Source: Anaerolineales bacterium (lineage in GTDB: Bacteria > Chloroflexota > Anaerolineae > 4572-78 > J111). From it: DNA of 6,014 nt. Under the pieces are notes generated by a model. The model saw nothing but the letters and a program-made list of their open reading frames with translations, was not told the DNA's origin and did no database searches. Below, in pieces: positions 1 to 5,189 of this stretch. The number at the start of each line of letters is the position of its first letter. Position 1 is the stretch's first letter. The stretch is taken from the NCBI GenBank assembly GCA_012032575.1, contig JAAUSP010000474.1:1-6014 (forward strand), written 5' to 3'. A program made the position numbers and the translations under genes.

Positions 1-76
1 CGATTTGACTGCTCAGAACGGGCCTCTGATCCCCGACCAACGCGGGTCGCAGCCCCGGTTCGAAGCCGAAGCCCTA

Positions 77-318
77 TTATTTTTGATCAATCCCCCACAG
101 TCGCACGGTCCCATCTTCCGAACCAGAGGCGAGTAACTCTCCGTTGGGGGAGAAATCCAGGCTTTTAACCCAACCTGTATGACCTTGTAACGTATGCAGC
201 AAGGCCCCATCGTTGACGCTCCATAATTTTATGGTGCCGTCTCTTGATCCTGAAGCCAAAATGTCGCCCTGAGGGGAGAACCTTACCTGGGTGATACCAT
301 CGGTGTGAGCCTCCAAGG
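77..318 (-). pseudogene. 3' fragment of the WD40 gene: blades 13 and 14, out of frame
   Basis: This stretch encodes about 80 residues that continue the WD40 chain without a gap: a SLEAHTDG junction, then two full blades with FSPQG and FSPNG turns, ending LWGIDQK and a TGA stop. It has no plausible start signal of its own. It is joined to the upstream frame if one base is added at about 317-322, where ATT TAT CCT TGG would become ATT TAT TCC TTG. The fused product would be about 682 residues with 14 blades, which fits two closed seven-bladed propellers. I therefore read it as the displaced C-terminus of the preceding gene, caused by a real deletion or a sequencing/assembly error, and not as a separate gene. 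No X-XXY-YYZ slippery heptamer is present at the junction, so programmed frameshifting is unlikely. Confidence 0.88.
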
Positions 319-2124
319 ATAAATCAACTCTCCATCGTTTACCCGCCACAGGCGCACCATGCCATTCGCTGCCCCCGAAGCCAGCCAGACCCCATCAGGC
401 GAAAAGGCGACGCTGGTGGCCGCTCCCAGGTGTCCTGAGAAAGTATGCAGCACAGACCCATCGGCCGCTTGCCAAATTTTAGCTGTGCCATCTTCGGATG
501 CTGAAGCAAGCAGGTCTCCTTCTGGCGAAAAATCAATATCAAGCAGGGTGCCAGTGTGCCCTTCGAGGATCAGCCAGGGTGATTCACAGGTTTCCGGGAA
601 TTTGGCACATTCAGCTACCCGCCATAACCGCACCCGATCATCGTGCGATCCGGTCGCCACGATAGTTCCATCCGGCGAGAAGGCCAAGCTGTTATGAAAG
701 GCGGCGCAATCTACCACATCTACCCGCGGGCCTTTGATGGCGTAGACCGGCAGGTCACATTCACCCAGAGAGCCGGGACATTTATCAAGCGGCCAAATGT
801 GTACCGTGTCATCCCACAACCCCGGCGCTAACAACTTGGCTACCCCGCTGGCTAAATATTGCCCATCGGGCGAAAAAGCAACCGTATCCACCGCAGATTT
901 GTTTCCTTCAATTACACCCAAAGCGGCTCCATCAGATACCTGCCATTGGCTGATTTTTCCATCAGCCAGACCGGAAACCAGCCGGGTTCCACCCGGGGAG
1001 AAGGTCAGACTGTTGACTGCACTCATACTATGCGCGGTCAGGGTTTGGCCGAGAAAGCCGTCGGCTACACGCCACGTTTGAATATTTCCTTTCTCCAAAA
1101 CCGCAACTAACGAGTCTCCGTCCGGGGAAAAGGTGACGCTTCTCACCGGCTCCGGGCTTGGGAGGGTATAAAGCAGTTTCCCATCGGCGATCCGCCACAA
1201 GCGTACGATGCCATCATCAGCCGCCGAGGCCAGGCTGGTCCCATCGGGAGAGAAAGTTACATTATTGACAATCCCCGTGCCGTTTTCCAGCTTGCGCAGC
1301 AACGTGCCGGTAGAAACCTGCCACAGCCGAACCATGCCGCTGCTGGTACCTGAAGCCAGCACAGCGCCATCCGGCGAAAAGGCCAGACTCAACGCAGCCC
1401 CATAACGTTTATCTAACAAGGACTGTTCTTGTAGCGAAGGTAATTCCTCCCCGGTTGAAATTTGCCACAAATGCACACTATCTTCACTGTAAGCTCCTGC
1501 CGCCAGCAATTTTCCGTCCGGCGAAAACGCCACGTGATTCAAAAGCGCGCCGCTAGAGCCGGTTAGCGTGCGCAGAATTTTTCCATCCGCAATCCGCCAC
1601 AGGGTTATATCATTGGCCGACGCGGCGGCTAATAGCGTTCCATCCGGCGAAAAAGAGACTCTTTTAATAATTGAAGTATGATCGGCCAGAATTTTTATCA
1701 CTGCCCCGGTGGAAGCCTGCCTTAGCTGGACGGTATTATTAGCCAAGGCTACGGCCAACAGCTTTCCATCCGGCGAAAAAGCGCTGTCCCAAACCTGAGC
1801 TTCGGTTTCAATAAATTTTGAGGCGGTGACAGACTGAGGCTCATAGAAAAAAATACCCAGCGAGGTAGCCACAGCCAGCCAACGTCCATCGGGGGCATAG
1901 ATAGCCTTATGCGTATGGCCTTGTCCCCAACGCGCCAGAGGCTTGATTTGCTGAACATTGGCGGCCGAGATGGTCGCTGCCGATAACGGGGGAATTTGGG
2001 CGCTGTCTTGTTTGACAGAAACAGCCTCGATGTAGGTTATCGCCCACCAGCCGCTGCTGGCCAGGCCCAATATCAGCACAATCAGAATTAACCCAATACG
2101 GTTGAACAGGGAGCGCACGATCAT
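283..2124 (-). CDS. Membrane-anchored WD40 repeat protein, main frame (frameshifted near its 3' end)
   Basis: The protein is a chain of WD40 blades, each about 42 residues with an FSPDG turn and a closing LWR/IWQ-type strand. WD40 propellers are protein-interaction scaffolds; the partner here is unknown. Residues 1-9 are basic (two Arg), and about 10-29 are strongly hydrophobic without a lipobox Cys, so this is a signal anchor or signal peptide and the propellers probably lie outside the cytoplasm. Blades 1-12 run from about residue 64 to 602. After Tyr602 the frame continues with 11 non-homologous residues to a stop. The expected continuation is found in the next frame (77-318), so this frame is truncated by a one-base loss. 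All five cysteines lie in blades 9-10 (C449, C456, C473, C506, C513). The start is set by the ATG at 2124, with GGAGG five bases upstream and the anchor directly following. The first-blade style resembles WD40 proteins of Chloroflexota, from family memory. The molecular function cannot be assigned. Confidence 0.9.
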   Translation of the reverse strand: MIVRSLFNRIGLILIVLILGLASSGWWAITYIEAVSVKQDSAQIPPLSAATISAANVQQIKPLARWGQGHTHKAIYAPDGRWLAVATSLGIFFYEPQSVTASKFIETEAQVWDSAFSPDGKLLAVALANNTVQLRQASTGAVIKILADHTSIIKRVSFSPDGTLLAAASANDITLWRIADGKILRTLTGSSGALLNHVAFSPDGKLLAAGAYSEDSVHLWQISTGEELPSLQEQSLLDKRYGAALSLAFSPDGAVLASGTSSGMVRLWQVSTGTLLRKLENGTGIVNNVTFSPDGTSLASAADDGIVRLWRIADGKLLYTLPSPEPVRSVTFSPDGDSLVAVLEKGNIQTWRVADGFLGQTLTAHSMSAVNSLTFSPGGTRLVSGLADGKISQWQVSDGAALGVIEGNKSAVDTVAFSPDGQYLASGVAKLLAPGLWDDTVHIWPLDKCPGSLGECDLPVYAIKGPRVDVVDCAAFHNSLAFSPDGTIVATGSHDDRVRLWRVAECAKFPETCESPWLILEGHTGTLLDIDFSPEGDLLASASEDGTAKIWQAADGSVLHTFSGHLGAATSVAFSPDGVWLASGAANGMVRLWRVNDGELIYPWRLTPMVSPR

Positions 2125-2129
2125 AGGTT

Positions 2130-2134
2130 CCTCC
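2130..2134 (-). promoter_or_regulatory. Shine-Dalgarno site of the WD40 gene
   Basis: GGAGG on the minus strand lies five bases before the ATG at 2124. It fixes the start directly before the hydrophobic anchor and lies just 14 bases beyond the T-run of the leader terminator. Confidence 0.75.
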
Positions 2135-2148
2135 GGTTTCCTGATAAC

Positions 2149-2191
2149 AAAAAAGGCCCAAACTCCCGGCCAATGACTGGGAATTTGGGCC
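2149..2191 (-). terminator. Strong intrinsic terminator in the WD40 gene leader (candidate attenuator)
   Basis: On the minus strand GGCCCAAATTCCC (2191-2179) pairs with GGGAGTTTGGGCC (2167-2155) in a 13-bp stem with one G-U pair and an 11-nt loop, followed at once by six T (2154-2149). The plus-strand reading has no T-run, so the site acts on minus-strand transcripts. It could end the upstream hydrolase transcript. However, only 24 nt separate it from the WD40 start codon, too little for a promoter. Any transcript of the WD40 gene that includes its ribosome-binding site must therefore read through it, which is the geometry of transcription attenuation. Confidence 0.8.
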
Positions 2192-2200
2192 TCTGCTCTT

Positions 2201-2256
2201 ACTTCGCCAACTCGCTAAAACTGTGAAGCGAAGATTTTAGCTTGACCCGTTTGGTC
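2201..2256 (-). promoter_or_regulatory. Structured leader RNA upstream of the attenuator
   Basis: The minus-strand RNA contains several pairings: a GACC/GGTC hairpin (2256-2244), GCTAAAA with TTTTAGC (2241-2235 and 2220-2214), and CTTCGC with GCGAAG (2233-2228 and 2207-2202). The last two interleave, so they are either alternatives or an H-type pseudoknot. GAGTTGG (2213-2207) resembles the 3' arm of the downstream terminator and can pair with its 5' arm (CCAAATTC, one bulge). It is thus a candidate antiterminator. I recognise no known riboswitch or T-box; the T-box consensus is absent. Function is inferred from layout only. Confidence 0.35.
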
Positions 2257-2282
2257 TATCAGCATTCTTCAATCGTAACGGT

Positions 2283-2311
2283 ATCATAGCAAAAAATTCA
2301 GACCAGCGCAA
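2283..2311 (-). promoter_or_regulatory. Candidate promoter of the WD40 gene
   Basis: On the minus strand TTGCGC (2311-2306) and TATGAT (2288-2283) are separated by 17 bp, and TGC precedes the -10 as in an extended -10 element. Transcription would begin near 2276, giving a leader of about 150 nt that contains the paired segments and the terminator. The -35 matches poorly (3 of 6), and the -10 is good (5 of 6). Confidence 0.4.
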
Positions 2312-2328
2312 TAGTCCCAAGTACCCAA

Positions 2329-3147
2329 TCAACCCATATTAGCTACCGCCGCCGTGAATAACTCGGGCTGCTCGTCGAAGGGAAGATGGCCGCAGTGGGG
2401 AATCAAAATTAATTCAGCTTGTGGCGCAAGGCGGGCGAGCTGTTTGGATTGGCGGCACGGCACCACCCGATCCTGTTCGCCGGTAATGATGAGGGTGGGT
2501 GTGTGCAGCCGGGACAGGTGCGGGCGCAGGTCGGCGCGGCGAACCAGCTTGAAATTGCCAAAGAGGGCGGGCAGCGGGCAGCGGGCAAAATCGGCCTGGG
2601 CCTGTCTGAAGCTGTCGGTCAGGAGCATGCGCGGATGGGCGTACCAATTGGCGGCAATCGGAGCAGCCAGCCAGGGATAAAAGTTGTAGAGGTTGAGCAG
2701 CAATTGAGGCCAGGGTTGGCAAATAATGTGCTCCCATAACAGCAAGAAGTCCAGATAAGCCAGAAAACTGCCTTCAATGACGGGGGCAATCAAAATCAAT
2801 TTGCCGACCAGTTCTGGGTGGGTCAGGGCCAGGTTCAAACAGACCAGCCCGCCCATCGAATGACCGACCAGCACAATATTCTCAAGCTGGAAGTGGCAGC
2901 AAAACTGAGCCAGCAAGTTTGTGTAATTTTCCAGGGTGAACCAAGCCAGCGGCGGCTTGTCTGAACCGCCGTGACCGGGCAGGTCGAGGGTGTAGCGGCA
3001 GTGTTCTGCACCCGGCAGCTTAATTTTAGCCCACAACTCCTGCGACGAGGCGTGACCATGAACCAGCAGCATGGGCGCACCCTCGCCGCTGACCGTATAT
3101 TGGATGGTCAAATCATTAAGGCTAAGCTTACCCATCCTGTCTGCCAA
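2329..3147 (-). CDS. Alpha/beta hydrolase fold protein
   Basis: This is a complete alpha/beta hydrolase of about 272 residues. Numbered from the TTG at 3147, it shows the oxyanion HG motif (about residues 30-31), DLPGHGGSD (about 55-63), the nucleophile elbow GHSMGG with Ser87, the acid Asp216 in GEQDRVVP, and His244 in HCGHLPFDEQP. A lid of about 100 residues rich in Leu, Trp and Tyr follows the nucleophile, suggesting a hydrophobic substrate. There is no signal peptide, so it is probably cytoplasmic. The family includes esterases, lactonases, haloalkane dehalogenases and C-C hydrolases, and the sequence does not decide among them. The start is uncertain: TTG 3147 has GGAGG nine bases upstream, while ATG 3135 and ATG 3171 lack a well-placed site. 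All give the same domain, beginning near GKLSLNDLTIQY. The frame stays open further upstream to 3273, but that part is low-complexity and runs through a palindromic repeat. It faces away from serB and lies 5' of the WD40 gene on the same strand. Confidence 0.9.
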   Translation of the reverse strand: MADRMGKLSLNDLTIQYTVSGEGAPMLLVHGHASSQELWAKIKLPGAEHCRYTLDLPGHGGSDKPPLAWFTLENYTNLLAQFCCHFQLENIVLVGHSMGGLVCLNLALTHPELVGKLILIAPVIEGSFLAYLDFLLLWEHIICQPWPQLLLNLYNFYPWLAAPIAANWYAHPRMLLTDSFRQAQADFARCPLPALFGNFKLVRRADLRPHLSRLHTPTLIITGEQDRVVPCRQSKQLARLAPQAELILIPHCGHLPFDEQPELFTAAVANMG

Positions 3148-3156
3148 AACTTCTGT

Positions 3157-3161
3157 CCTCC
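3157..3161 (-). promoter_or_regulatory. Shine-Dalgarno candidate deciding the hydrolase start
   Basis: GGAGG on the minus strand lies nine bases before TTG 3147 and 21 before ATG 3135. It favours the TTG as initiator, since neither ATG candidate has a well-spaced site. Confidence 0.45.
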
Positions 3162-3194
3162 AACCTGCCATTGTTGAAGCATTTCGATTTTGGG

Positions 3195-3287
3195 GCGAAC
3201 TTGTGTCAATACTCCGCGTTGACACAGACTTGTGGACGCTGCGCGTCCTATCTTTGGCTCCAACGCAGAGCATTGGAGCCAGTTCGC
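3195..3287. repeat. Symmetric cloverleaf-like palindromic element (three hairpins inside a 7-bp outer stem)
   Basis: An outer perfect inverted repeat, GCGAACT (3195-3201) and AGTTCGC (3281-3287), encloses three hairpins. They are TGTGTCAA/TTGACACA (3202-3226), GGACGC/GCGTCC (3234-3248) and GGCTCCAA/TTGGAGCC (3256-3280). The hairpin centres are at 3214, 3241 and 3268, exactly 27 bp apart, and the whole element is centred on 3241. Linkers are 0, 7, 7 and 0 nt. Hairpins 1 and 3 extend inward to about 11 bp with 3-nt loops if wobbles and one mismatch in hairpin 1 are allowed. Hairpin 3 and the reverse complement of hairpin 1 share a CAACGC-R-GAG-Y-ATTG core. It resembles short dispersed REP- or MITE-like elements. 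It is not a tRNA: there is no TTC loop or anticodon-arm geometry. Confidence 0.75.
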
Positions 3288-3333
3288 ACGTTCAAACCTG
3301 CCAACATTCAACTTTCCAACGCTTCCGCCTTCC

Positions 3334-3363
3334 ATTGTACCTCAGATTGACCGAAACCCTCAA
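3334..3363 (-). promoter_or_regulatory. Candidate minus-strand promoter (toward the hydrolase)
   Basis: On the minus strand TTGAGG (3363-3358) and TACAAT (3339-3334) are 18 bp apart. The -10 matches five of six consensus bases and the -35 three of six. A transcript starting near 3327 would carry the cloverleaf-like element (3287-3195) in its leader before reaching the hydrolase start. Confidence 0.4.
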
Positions 3364-3373
3364 TTGAGGTACA
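3336..3373. promoter_or_regulatory. Dyad-symmetric candidate operator between divergent promoters
   Basis: TGTACCTCA (3336-3344) and TGAGGTACA (3365-3373) form a perfect 9-bp inverted repeat with a 20-bp spacer. Each arm supplies most of the -10 hexamer of the promoter firing outward on its side (TACAAT to the left, TACACT to the right). A regulator bound to this dyad would therefore affect both the hydrolase and the serBA operon. No regulator gene is in the window. Confidence 0.45.
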
Positions 3374-3375
3374 CT
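3347..3375 (+). promoter_or_regulatory. serBp: Candidate promoter of the serB-serA operon
   Basis: TTGACC (3347-3352) and TACACT (3370-3375) are separated by 17 bp. The -35 matches five of six consensus bases and the -10 four of six, including the conserved first, second and last positions. The predicted start is near 3382, about 50 nt before serB. An alternative -10, TATAAG at 3401-3406, lacks a well-spaced -35. Confidence 0.5.
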
Positions 3376-3392
3376 GACCTTAATCCAACGGC

Positions 3393-3421
3393 GGACACCT
3401 TATAAGTGTTCGTCTTTTTTT
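3393..3421 (+). terminator. Weak terminator-like hairpin with T7 run in the serB leader
   Basis: GGACAC (3393-3398) pairs with GTGTTC (3406-3411) in a 6-bp stem with one G-U pair and a 7-nt loop. Seven T follow at 3415-3421, and the serB ATG comes 12 nt later. The stem is short and the T-run starts three bases after it, so termination would be partial at best. It may be an attenuator or simply a chance structure. Confidence 0.3.
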
Positions 3422-3433
3422 GAAACACTGACT

Positions 3434-4276
3434 ATGGCGCAATTAAATTTCAAAGAGAAACCCTGGCAGGAGTGGCCCGGATTTCAGTTTGTCTTTTTTG
3501 ATTGCGACAGCACCTTGAGCAGTATCGAGGGCATAGACGAACTGGCCCGGCATAAAGGTAAATTCGACGAGGTCAAACGGCTCACCGATGCGGCGATGGA
3601 CGGCGAAGTTCACCTGCAAAGCGTCTATGACCGCCGGCTGGAGCTGCTTGGCCCGACGCGGGCCGAAATTCGTGAGCTGGAGTATCGCTATCGCCACACG
3701 CTGGTCAGCGATGCGGCTGAGGTCATTCAGGTGCTGCAAGCGGTTGGGCGAGAGGTTTTTATTGTCAGTGGTGGCTTGTTGGAGGCAGTCCAGCCCTTCG
3801 GCGAGTGGTTGGGCATCCCGTCGAAAAATATTCGGGCGGTTGACGTGCGCTACAACAGTTTATCGGGCCAATGGTGGGATTATGAACAGGATCGCTGGGG
3901 CGTTCGCCTGGATGTCGAATATCTCGACCCGGCTGATACCCCGCTGATTCAAACGCACGGCAAAATTCAGGTGGTGCAAGAGCTGCTGGCGGGTCGCGGC
4001 GGGCGAGCGATGCTGGTCGGCGATGGGGTGAGCGATCTGGTGGCCCGTGTAGCCGTGGAGGTGATGGTTGGGTTTGGCGGCGTCATCGCGCGGGAAAGGG
4101 TGGCGGCGGAGGCAGATGTCTTCATCACCTGCCCCAGCCTGGCCCCCATCCTGCCGCTGGCTTTGGCTCAAACCGAACGAGCCGCCATGACCAACTCAAT
4201 TTATGATGCTGTTTTGAACAAGGGGGTCAAGCTAATAGAAACCGGTCAAGTAACATTTAACCTCAATACATTTTAG
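3434..4276 (+). CDS. serB: Phosphoserine phosphatase, HAD superfamily
   Basis: The protein hydrolyses O-phospho-L-serine to L-serine, the last step of the phosphorylated serine pathway, in the cytoplasm with Mg2+. All four HAD motifs are present in 280 residues: I, FFDCDST with nucleophile Asp23 and Asp25; II, VSGG with Ser102; III, Lys167 in THGK; IV, GDGVSDL with Asp187 and Asp191. The segment after motif I (SIEGIDELA) and the AMDGEV-DRRLELL cap helices match phosphoserine phosphatases of the human PSPH type. It is longer than the usual 210-225 residues because of an insertion at about 142-163 and a C-terminal tail of about 45 residues. The Ser in GDGVSD, where many have Thr or Asn, is an unremarkable variant. 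The ATG at 3434 has no visible Shine-Dalgarno. The stop codon overlaps the ribosome-binding site of serA ten bases away, so the two are one operon. This operon context strongly supports the assignment over other HAD phosphatases. Confidence 0.93.
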   Translation: MAQLNFKEKPWQEWPGFQFVFFDCDSTLSSIEGIDELARHKGKFDEVKRLTDAAMDGEVHLQSVYDRRLELLGPTRAEIRELEYRYRHTLVSDAAEVIQVLQAVGREVFIVSGGLLEAVQPFGEWLGIPSKNIRAVDVRYNSLSGQWWDYEQDRWGVRLDVEYLDPADTPLIQTHGKIQVVQELLAGRGGRAMLVGDGVSDLVARVAVEVMVGFGGVIARERVAAEADVFITCPSLAPILPLALAQTERAAMTNSIYDAVLNKGVKLIETGQVTFNLNTF

Positions 4277-4279
4277 GAG
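4275..4279 (+). promoter_or_regulatory. serA ribosome-binding site overlapping the serB stop codon
   Basis: AGGAG lies seven bases before ATG 4287, and its first two bases are the last two of the serB TAG stop. This supports coupled translation of serB and serA. Confidence 0.75.
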
Positions 4280-4286
4280 CAGACCC

Positions 4287-5189
4287 ATGAGTTATAGAGT
4301 CCTCATCACCGACGATCTCTCACCGGAAGGACTGGCCTTGTTGGAAGCGGCTGAGGATATTCAATTCGACATTGTCAAAGGGCTAACCCCCGCTACCCTG
4401 GCCGAGCGGATTCCCGGCTACGATGGCCTGATTGTGCGCAGCAGCGTCAAAGTAACCGCCGAAGTGTTGGCAGCCACCGATTGTTTGAAGGTAGTCGGGC
4501 GAGCCGGCGTGGGCGTTGACAATATTGATGTAAACGCCGCCAGTATGCGCGGTGTTATTGTGACCAACACGCCGGGGGCCAACACCATCGCCACCGCTGA
4601 ACACACCATGACCTTGTTATTGGCCCTGTGTCGCCACGTACCCCAGGCTCATGCCAGCTTAAAAGCGGGTCAGTGGGAACGCAAGAATTTTATGGGCGTC
4701 CAACTTTATCGCAAAACGATTGGGATCATTGGGATGGGGCGCATTGGGGCGCGGGTGGCGCTGCGCTGCCAGGCTTTTGGCATGGATGTGCTGGCTTACG
4801 ATCCCTACCTGAGCGATGAAGTAGCCCACGATCTCAAAGTGAAGCCGGTGAACCTGGCCGAGTTGTACGCCAGCTCTGATTTTATCTCGCTGCACGCGGC
4901 GCTGACCGGCCAGACCGAGAAAATCATTGACGCCAAAGCCATTGCCCAGATGAAGCCGGGGGTGCGGATTATCAATGCCGCTCGCGGCGCACTGATTGAC
5001 GAAGCAGCCCTGGTGGACGGTTTGAAATCCGGCAAAGTGGCCGGAGCAGCCCTGGATGTGTTTGCCGAAGAGCCGTTAGCACCCGACAGCCCGCTGCGCC
5101 AACTGGACAACGTTATCATGACCCCCCACCTGGCCGCCAGCACCGTCGAGGCGCAGCAGGATGTGGGCACCCAGATTGTCGAGCAATGA
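4287..5189 (+). CDS. serA: D-3-phosphoglycerate dehydrogenase, catalytic and NAD-binding part (N-terminal 300 residues)
   Basis: SerA oxidises 3-phosphoglycerate to 3-phosphohydroxypyruvate with NAD+, the committed step of serine synthesis. The sequence shows the substrate-binding start (YRVLITDDLSPEGLALL), RSSVKVTAEVL, and GRAGVGVDNID. The Rossmann motif GMGRIG lies at 149-154, with Asp172 in YDPY expected to hold the NAD ribose. The catalytic set is Arg233 (NAARG), Glu262 (FAEEP) and His281 (TPHLAAST). The frame stops at TGA 5187-5189, just after QIVEQ. In normal type I enzymes this is followed directly by V-[LI]-DALRG; here that sequence continues in the overlapping frame from 5186. The last helix of the substrate-binding domain is therefore missing from this frame. 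It may be a sequencing or real deletion of one base (CAA TGA would be CAA GTG A), or a genuine split with an ATGA coupled start. A catalytic-only PGDH of about 305 residues is known to be workable as a class (type III). Confidence 0.93.
   Translation: MSYRVLITDDLSPEGLALLEAAEDIQFDIVKGLTPATLAERIPGYDGLIVRSSVKVTAEVLAATDCLKVVGRAGVGVDNIDVNAASMRGVIVTNTPGANTIATAEHTMTLLLALCRHVPQAHASLKAGQWERKNFMGVQLYRKTIGIIGMGRIGARVALRCQAFGMDVLAYDPYLSDEVAHDLKVKPVNLAELYASSDFISLHAALTGQTEKIIDAKAIAQMKPGVRIINAARGALIDEAALVDGLKSGKVAGAALDVFAEEPLAPDSPLRQLDNVIMTPHLAASTVEAQQDVGTQIVEQ

Noticed and set aside
52..70. GGTTCGAA resembling a tRNA T-arm near the left edge
   Set aside because: Only three of the five T-stem pairs form, and the flanking bases give no acceptor stem or anticodon arm.
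312..330. Programmed -1 frameshift joining the two WD40 frames
   Set aside because: There is no slippery X-XXY-YYZ heptamer in the correct frame and no clear downstream stimulator; an indel is simpler.
359..1405. Plus-strand open frames opposite the WD40 gene
   Set aside because: They are antisense shadows of repeated FSPDG codons (PSGEK patterns) with no independent signals.
360..1780. Regularly spaced CCATCCGGCGAAAA-like motifs suggesting a CRISPR array or tandem DNA repeat
   Set aside because: They are the reverse complement of codons for the FSPDG turn in each WD40 blade, about 126 bp apart, and lie within coding sequence.
2149..2290. T-box riboswitch in the WD40 leader
   Set aside because: The conserved T-box sequence and stem I elements are absent, and the downstream gene is not an amino-acid or tRNA-related gene.
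3148..3273. N-terminal extension of the hydrolase to an ATG at 3273
   Set aside because: The added residues are low-complexity, do not belong to the fold, overlap the palindromic element and would start without a ribosome-binding site.
3195..3287. Cloverleaf-like fold as a tRNA gene
   Set aside because: Arms are 8, 6 and 8 bp with equal spacing, and there is no TTC loop, no anticodon loop of 7 nt and no CCA-compatible end.
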